A stretch of 64,000 nt of DNA from Gyrodactylus bullatarudis (lineage: Eukaryota; Platyhelminthes; Monogenea; Gyrodactylidea; Gyrodactylidae), in contig SSNU01000060.1 of the NCBI GenBank assembly GCA_012064415.1, positions 410,719 through 474,718 on the forward strand. Reading direction: 5' to 3'. The notes beneath the pieces were generated by a model. That model was not told the origin of the DNA. It was given only the letters and a program-made list of their open reading frames with translations, and searched no databases. Shown in pieces: positions 56,627-64,000 of the stretch. Position 1 is the stretch's first letter; each line of letters begins with the position of its first letter. The position numbers and the translations under genes are program-made.

Positions 56627-56955
56627 AAAAGGTTGGTTGATATGAAGTTGGGAATCTATGATTTTTACGAAAAAAAAGTCATCTTTCAAATTTCGATTTG
56701 GCGCCAAAATCCCATTTTCTCGAACTTTGAACTGAAATTTTTTATTGATTTCAACTCGAGAGAGTGATTAAATGTTGATTTTCAGGACCAAAATATCCTG
56801 GATCTAATGCATAACTTAATTATCGTTTGGGAGTCGAATTTCGATTTTTTGATCATTTTCATTACTTGAAAATTAATGAAATTTCGACAAATCAAAATTG
56901 CTCGAAAATGATGGATCTTTCGAAAATTTGTCAGCGATATTCAATATTTTTAAAC
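56627..56955. repeat. Hairpin MITE subfamily A, partial
   Basis: Left terminus GGTTGGTTGATATGAAGTTG present, followed by a deletion of much of the left arm to TTTGGCGCCAAAATCCC, then the central region with TTATCGTTTGGGAGTCGAA. The right arm is absent. Confidence 0.7.
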
Positions 56956-57958
56956 CAACGATAAATTTGTTTGAAATATCATAGGGCGCTAAATTAATTG
57001 AACCCCATGGAAATTGGAATCTTTTTCAGTAAGAATAGATTTTAGGAATTCAACTCTGGTTGTTATCACAAATAATATTCATTTCAAATAAGTCTCAGAG
57101 CAATCAAGATTTAATTTTCAACTATTCTGGAAGAAATAATATTGTTAAAGTAAAACATTAAAAACGTTTTATTATTTGAAAGTTTTCTTTTTTATCTAAT
57201 ATTTTAGTTAATTTTTTATTTAACCTTCAAATTTTATTGTTTGATTTAAAATATAAGTTTAAAAGGCCTTATATCGAAGATAATATTAACTATTTTTTCG
57301 CTATTTGGTATCGAGTGCTGTTTTGTTTAAGAAGAATAGCTTCTTTTTGCTAATCTTGAATTATTTAACCTTTGACTGGATGAAGGTAAGTTCTGATCGG
57401 TTTTTCGTTTATGGGATTTTGGAAACCATGTTCAGTTAGATATTTTAGAAAACCATGAATCCCTTCAAAAACTTGAGAAATTTATAAAAATTTCAATAAG
57501 GTTAACTTCATTTTCATACATTAAAACTTTATTTTTCATAAAAAAAATCATTTGACTAAAAAATTTGGACCTCGACACAGGGCCTTTTTTTAATGACTTG
57601 GGACTATAAAATCCGGAATATCTTTCGAGTCTGTAGATGGACTTTGTTCAAAAGTAGCTTAAATTTAAGATCAATAAATTTCTGAATAGAAAGATGCACA
57701 TTTGATGTCACAAGTTGAAGATATGCAAAATTACTAAAAATAGCTAATTTTGATCCATGGAATGCTATTTTGAAAATACAGTAAAAATATTTCTATTGAA
57801 ACTCAGTGAATTTTCACATTTTAACAAAAAAACATTTTTTTTCCTATCTAAATGTATAGAAAATCTCTTGATTGGTCGAGATAAATAATATTTAATCAGG
57901 GGGTAAATATTCGTGTTTCAATAAAAAATTTTATGCTGTAATTTAGGTATTTAAATAA

Positions 57959-58379
57959 TAGAGACGTAACGAAATTTGACCTTTTTTTAAATCAAAGTTT
58001 TCCGGGAATTTCCACATTAATTTTGATAACAATAATGTGTGAGATCTAAAATAACTGAAAATTCGTTTGCAATCCCACGCATAGTCGTGCATTGCCCATT
58101 TTTCCTAAATTTTCTTGTAGTCATAGTGGAATAACAACATTTAACATGATTCTATTATTATTTTCATTGAAAAAAAGATATTCGAAATTTTAGTGAAAAC
58201 GTAGTAAAAATTCATTGAAAATCTAGCGGCATTTTTAAATTTGAATATTATCAGTGATAATTCATCACAGACAAACATTTTGATAGTTGATCGTATATAA
58301 AATAACGTTAAGGATTCCTTAGAATTATCATTTGAGTAGGTTTTTAAAATAATAGGTTGAAAAATTTGTTACATCTCTA
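57959..58379. mobile_element. hAT-like MITE (421 bp)
   Basis: Ends TAGAGACGTAACGAAATTTG on the left and the inverted, slightly diverged counterpart on the right (CAAATTTTTCAACC read inward, ending in TCTCTA). TAGAGATGTAAC is a typical hAT terminal repeat. The flanking 8-mers TTAAATAA and TTAAAAAG agree at 6 of 8 positions, like an old 8-bp target duplication. No coding capacity. Confidence 0.6.
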
Positions 58380-59614
58380 TTAAAAAGTTTTATTTATTTT
58401 TCTTGATTACTATCATCTCTTCATTTGAATTAAACTGTTTCTAAAGCGTCTCAATCTTGTAATAGGGCCTGTTCTGAAGGTTTTTGATTGGTCGAAGGAA
58501 AATTTTAAGCTTCGGATATTATTTAAACCTCATTCGTTCCATAATTAAATGTCTGATCACACGTTTAGGAGCAACGTTCTGTCTTCTTCCCAAATTTAAA
58601 AATATTTTTTAAATAATTTACTTACAAGTAGTAAAAAAAAAATCCATTTTCTTTCTGAAAAATGCCCTAGTTATAACTTATAACCTATCGATAGGCGATT
58701 TTAGTCAGTTTAGAAAATTTAATACAAGTTTATGAAGAATTTTTTTTGATTTCTTAACCAAAACTTTATTCACATATTTTGGACATTTAAGAGGAATAGA
58801 AAATCAAGTGGAAGATACTGTAATATCTCTCAGAATATTTTCCCAGGAATCACACATAAAGATTTCTTTTAATTTATACTGAAAAGTATATTCCTAGTGT
58901 AGTGAGATGAAATGAATTTGCATAAAAACTTTCCCATTTCATATTCCATCCCTCTGCTATAAAAAAAGGAATGATCGTTGAAATTTCCCCCAGGATTTCC
59001 AAAGTGTGGAAATTTACATAGCTAAACTGGTTAAAACATTTAACAATAGTTGATAATATAGTATGAGAGTAAAACCTTAACCCCCTCACCCCTCTAACTT
59101 GAATCCTCTCTTTGTTTTATTTTATTTTATTCATTAGGGTGTGTGGTTACAAAATTCTGAATTCAAATAGAGAAATTATATCGACAAAGACGTACAGAAA
59201 ATAAGTTAATAAAACAATTAAATGAATCATTTTCTCGTCAATTTCAACAACTGAAGATAAGATTGAATATATTTTTTTACGATTGATATTCCGATCAAAG
59301 ATTCTTTTTAGACATCTTAGTAATGACATTGTCTGGTGATTTGGCTAATACGATTCTAAAAGTAAATCTTTTTACAAGAGAAACCTCAGTATTCTTTATG
59401 AATAGTCAGAATCTCAAGTTGAGAAATCTAGGAAACTATTATTATTATCCCTTGCATGGAGTCCAGGGCAACTTTTTTGTTTTATAATTTTCTGTATGAA
59501 TTTTTGATATAGCTTCGAGATCTAATTAACAAATAGTGTTTTTTTAGTTTGAAGTTATATCTTGTTTGGATGTTGAGCTAGATAAGTGATTTTTGAATTG
59601 TAACATTTCGGATA

Positions 59615-59990
59615 AATGGGGTCTAAAAGACCCCACACTTTTTCTTGTTTTCAAACAGGTTTATTTGAATAAAAAACTTATCTTTTACAATCGAATCATT
59701 AACCTACAAGATAATGTAACTTATAAAGAGTAAGAAATTCAAAAAACAGCATACTTTTGGTCAGATTGAATTTTTTCAGACGGATCCGAATCTGAATTAT
59801 CTAAAGATCCCTAGTAATCGAAAAGTCCTGAATTAAAAATGATTGTAGATTCGTAATCGGCGTATTCACTAGCCATATGATAGAGCTTCAATTTAATCAT
59901 CAATTGATCTAGAAATTTGCCTAATTGTAATAGAGTTTAAAAGTTTCGAAAAATGGACATACACGTCCATTGGCGACAAAAGGGTTGAGT
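59615..59990. other. Possible piggyBac-like remnant
   Basis: Two compact palindromes: GGGGTCTAAAAGACCCC (59618-59634) and ATGGACATACACGTCCAT (59952 on), the latter followed by TGGCGACAAAAGGGTTGAG, whose inverse AACCCTTTTGTCGCCA resembles a piggyBac-type CCC-starting terminal repeat. No intact TTAA pair was found, so this is weak. Confidence 0.25.
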
Positions 59991-60430
59991 ATTATTACTT
60001 TCTAGGTTCTTATAATAAAACCCAATTTTCATGATATTTTTATGGGAAAAAGAGTGGGAATGATCCGAAAAACTAGCCCCATTTTAGTAATTTTTTCTCA
60101 GATTTAGCCCCAGATGAAACCGCCTGTAATATTGTTTAAATAATCTCTGAGCTATTTCTAAATCATTCCACAATGTCTAGGTGAGTCAACTCTTTAAATG
60201 AATAAGATCTAAAGATGAGAAAAGAAGATAAATATTAAGAAGAAACGTTTTCGATAAATCTTCTATGAAGAAATATGAGCAACTTATTTTTAATTGTTGA
60301 TAGAGATGATAAACAAAAATATAAATACTTCAAAAAGTTTAAATTTTCAGAATTCGATGAACTGAATTACGATGGGGTTAATTTTGGAAAAATTTGGGGC
60401 TAAATCTGGGAAAAAATTTCTAGAATATAG

Positions 60431-61101
60431 CTAAAGTTGGTTGATATGAAGTTGGGAATCTATGATTTTTACAGAAATCTCGATTTTTTCATCAATCATT
60501 CGAATTTGTTTTCGGAATCCTACTCATGTTGCCCACTTTTACCAATTGAAGAAAAAAAAATTCAGAAAAAAAAATATTTCGATTTGGCGCCAAAATCCCA
60601 TTTTTTTGAACTTTGAACCGAAAATTTTTGTTGATTTAAAAGTTAGAGTTTGATCAAAAGAGGGTTTTCAAGATCTAGATTAGACAAGAAAGCTGACTAG
60701 CACCGTCAAATTACCGACAGTTACCCCATTTTTGAGTGATTTTAAACTATTGAAATTTCATTGATTTTCAAAATGATCAAAAAATCGATTTTCAGCTTCC
60801 AAACGATAATAAGGCTATGCGCCAGATAAGATTCAGTTGAATTGATTTTCTTGTCTAATTTTGATTCTGAAAAACCTCTTTTGATCAACCTCCAACTTTT
60901 AAATCAATAAAAAATTTCAGCTCAAATTTCGAGAAAATGGGATTTTGGCATCAAATGGGAATTTGGAAAATGACCGTATTTTTCTTAAAAATAATTTTTT
61001 TCTTCAATAGGTGGAAGTGGGCAACATGAGTAGGATTCACAAAAAATCGAAATCTTGATGAAAAAATTGAGATTTCTGTAACTTCATATCAATTAGTTTT
61101 A
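60431..61101. repeat. Hairpin MITE subfamily A, complete
   Basis: Left CTAAAGTTGGTTGATATGAA, right ACTTCATATCAATTAGTTTTA. Central GACTAGCACCGTCAAATTAC is shared with the copy at 4550 (GACTAGCACCGTCAAGTTAG), tying these two together. Confidence 0.78.
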
Positions 61102-62617
61102 CCCTATTTTTTCCAAAACTTTTTCCTAACCAAAAACAAAGTGTAGAGGTGAAATGATTTAAAAAACGTTTTCTACAAATTCACATTCTTCTTGACTGTT
61201 ATCCTTTCTTGACGGAATGTCTTAGATAAATTGCGCACTTTTACGTTGTATATACAGTTTTTGTTTAAAATGGAACATGGTTTAAACCTCTTTTTATGTC
61301 TATCACATTATACAGGTATGCTCTCTTCTTCACAACTACTATATAGTGATGTATTCTAAATGTACATTAATAGAATTTGTCGGAACATTTGATGAAACAT
61401 TTTTTTTTCATGTGCTGCCGTACAAATCTGCATCATCCATCCAGGAATTCGCTTATTTCTTCGTATACATTATTATTGTTACGAGTGTTAAGAGTGTGTT
61501 CTCTTGAAAACGAAATTTTGTTTATTTATTCATTTTCATTTGCTTCAAAGCTATAGAACGATTCCTAATTGTATATTGTAATACCCATCGTATACAGACT
61601 GGAAATACTAATCTCTATTGTTTTGCTTCACACTTCACATTACCGAATAGTGATCATAAATACATATCCTGTATCCTGAGAAATAGTTCATTCCTTTTAT
61701 ATGAATAAGTTTTATGTTTTCTTAACCTTAACTATTGAGCTTGAAATGAAATGGGAGAAAATGCTATTCATTTTAATAAACGTTTTTTTATTTCATTCAA
61801 TGAAATCAGTAGTAGAAAAAACTGAATTTCAAGTCAAAGTTTATTTATATTTTGAAAAAAACACATTTTATTCTATCTAAATAGAATCTTTTTAAAATGA
61901 AATTTAAATCTGGGATTTCATGAAAATCACTAGTTTCTCTCAACCTCCAATGGCCAATTTCGAATTTTTTATCTAAAGATACTGTTTGTAAGAAATCACT
62001 TCAAGTCTTAAAAATCGATAAAAATTCTGAGCTCAAACGGTGATTTTATCAATGATTTTGGTATTGTCCCCAAAGATATTTTACGATTATTAGCTCACAG
62101 AATAATATAGAAGAAATTCTATTAGATTGAAACTTAAAAGAAGAATAAAAATCTTTCATGATTAATAAGCATTGCTTATGCTCCTTATATACCAAGCAAA
62201 ATATTGCGAATCAATTTTGATTTTCTGCTATATTTTTTAAAACAAAAATTAGGTTACTTTTTTCCACTGACATAATTATATTTCATGTTTTTCATGCTAA
62301 AAGAAGAAAATTTCTTTTTCTGGCATATTTTTATTTTTACAAGAATCTAATGGCCATTCATCATTTGAGCCTCGAGTAGAGATGGCAGGACACCAAGAAA
62401 AAGATAAAGATCTCCATAAATGAGTATTCTCAGAATGGAAAAAATTCTGAATTTCAACGAGAGGAAATCAATCATGTTTGTTTCGAATTTCCCTAAATAA
62501 AACTAGTAATCAGGAGCACAAAACTCAAGTTGATCACTTGTGATTCAATAAGTTTTACTCAAAGCGATGTTGAGTTCAACTGGATCTTGACTCGACCCAT
62601 TGATTCTTCAAAAACAA

Positions 62618-63288
62618 ACTTGGTTGATATGAAATTGGGAATCTATGAAATTTACAAAAAGAAGACGAATCAGATGAGATGGCTACAAATTCAGGATTAC
62701 GAGATCCCCTTTTAAGGGTTGGCGCCAAAGTTTGGCGGTCAAACTGGATTTACCGATGATACAAATTTCTCAGCTCGAAAAATGGAAATTTGGCGTGTGA
62801 TTGAAATTTTTTTGTCAAAAGTATTGGAAATCGTTGGTTAGAATTGATTGAGTAAAGTTGAGAAGAAATCTGATTGGTTTTTAGTTATTTTTTTGATCTG
62901 ATCTTGTGTCATCCTAGTTTATCAATTTCCAAGCAGTAAAATGGTGTGCTTTTTCAAAAAAATGAATAAGAGTAATTATTTTCAGACAATTAACCTACTA
63001 GCAAAGTGTGGTCACTGGTAATTACTTTGCTAGTAGGTTAATTGTCTAAAAACACAGTAATTATTTTCTTTGACTAATGATGATCCTGAAAAATAACGTT
63101 TGATTCCTCTCAGACCTTGAGATCGCAAAAAATTTTCAACTCCAAGTTTAAAAAATTAAAAAATCTCTGAATTTTCCAAAAAAAATTTTTATACAATTTT
63201 TTTTCTCAAATCAGTAAAATGGTACATTTGAATCAGTTACCAAAAAAATTTCGATACCTTGATGAAAAAATGAGATTGTTGTAATATT
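62618..63288. repeat. Hairpin MITE subfamily A, diverged
   Basis: Left ACTTGGTTGATATGAAATTGGG is clear; the right end near 63260-63288 (GATGAAAAAATGAGATTGTTGT) is worn. Inside it lies the perfect 24-bp hairpin at 62984-63047. Confidence 0.6.
62984..63047. repeat. Perfect 24-bp hairpin with 16-nt loop
   Basis: 62984-63007 is the exact reverse complement of 63024-63047 (starting AGACAATTAACCTACTAGC). The 13-mer AGTAATTATTTTC is directly repeated just left (62971-62983) and shortly right (63056-63068). It lies within a diverged hairpin MITE but has no counterpart in the other copies. Confidence 0.85.
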
Positions 63289-64000
63289 ATTCTTCCTATA
63301 ATTCGGGTTAAAACTTATTAAGAAATACTACCCCCTTCTCTTCCGTTTCTTTTTCTACAGGACCAATACAAGGCAGAAGACAACAAAATTATATAGTCTT
63401 TCGTTTAAAATTATAATTTTTTTGCTCTGTAATGTGCTTTGAAGAATATCGGCTTTCAGGTGAGCCATCGTGGTCATTTTTGAATCAAAAAGTCTTGTTT
63501 GTCAGAAAATGGATTTTTTTCTTGTACTTCATATAAACCCACTTTATATATTGACAAATAGAGTTCTGATTCCCCTAGTTCTGATAAGATATCTCCTCTT
63601 CTAACACAAACAATCAAACAAAAAGATTGATTTTTTTGCGTATGTTCCAAGAAAATAAAATTCATGGATTGATATGGGCAATGTATCTCGTTATCTCTCT
63701 TCCTACAAAGTGTATCCTAAAAGTCATTTATTGCTGAAATATATATATAACAGCAACGACAACATTTAAATCAACAACAGAAAAAAAACGAGGGAAAAAC
63801 CCCCATTGTAATATGATCAGGAATTTTATGTATGAAAATGCCATATTGCTACTTTTTTATTTATCCCTTCCATTCTAATGCTAGAGATTCATTTATTTCT
63901 GGCTCTGCCTAAAAAAAGGCAAATTGATTACACACGGTTGCAAGCGCATCTCTCATCTAGAAACCTGTTTCCTTTGTTTATAACGTTGATTATTAATTGC

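Larger units (their letters stand above)
48878..64000. other. 3' region downstream of Irx, repeats only
   Basis: Beyond the mariner, hairpin MITEs, hAT-like MITE and finger fragment, no coding exon is recognisable. 48.9-51.0 kb, 58.4-59.6 kb, 61.1-62.6 kb and 63.3-64.0 kb hold nothing I can name. Open frames such as 51944-52315 (no ATG at start) are unsupported. Confidence 0.6.

Noticed and set aside
1..64000. tRNA, rRNA or CRISPR features
   Set aside because: No tRNA A/B-box pair, rRNA core or regularly spaced repeats were recognised on either strand; the repeats seen are dispersed or inverted.

Overview
This is a eukaryotic, strongly AT-rich genomic window with two intron-containing genes on the + strand, set in a dense field of decayed DNA transposons and retroelement scraps. 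The gene content (a Tolloid/BMP1-type astacin metalloprotease and an Iroquois-class TALE homeobox gene), the short GT-AG introns and the mariner, hairpin-MITE and Penelope-like content point to an arthropod. A copepod such as a sea louse is my best guess, but that is an inference from sequence character and not a search result.

Layout. 1-10.9 kb: non-coding, built largely of self-complementary MITE-like repeats. 11,017-40,501: one large gene in which I traced 18 coding exons whose splice phases all agree, giving a 1,417-residue secreted protease. The order is signal peptide, prodomain with FTGD aspartate switch, KRRARR furin site, astacin domain ([11 protein letters not shown] and SIMHY Met-turn), CUB1, CUB2, EGF1, CUB3, EGF2, CUB4, CUB5, then an unusual 257-residue Cys-free tail. 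Intron sizes run from 57 bp to about 9 kb; the large introns hold the repeats. 40.5-47.2 kb: intergenic, with a nested MITE, a Penelope-like fragment and repeat partners of sequences inside the protease gene. 47,247-48,877: a three-exon Iroquois homeobox gene (479 residues). 48.9-64 kb: no conserved gene seen. It holds a near-complete mariner whose transposase frame is broken once at a run of A, a BED-finger-like fragment, an hAT-like MITE and several hairpin MITEs.

How the genes relate. Tolloid-type proteases process procollagens and release BMP/Dpp ligands from Chordin/Sog outside the cell. Iroquois proteins are nuclear patterning factors. They are neighbours on one strand about 6.7 kb apart, and nothing in the sequence shows that they are co-regulated.

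The most notable structure outside the genes is a family of elements that are almost wholly self-complementary: two arms of about 150-330 bp with matching ends (AAGCTAATTGATATGAAG...), several flanked by TA. At least three subfamilies and about 20 copies or fragments occur, one ending about 35 bp upstream of a protease exon, and one invaded by the mariner. All coordinates come from reading by eye; repeat edges are approximate.
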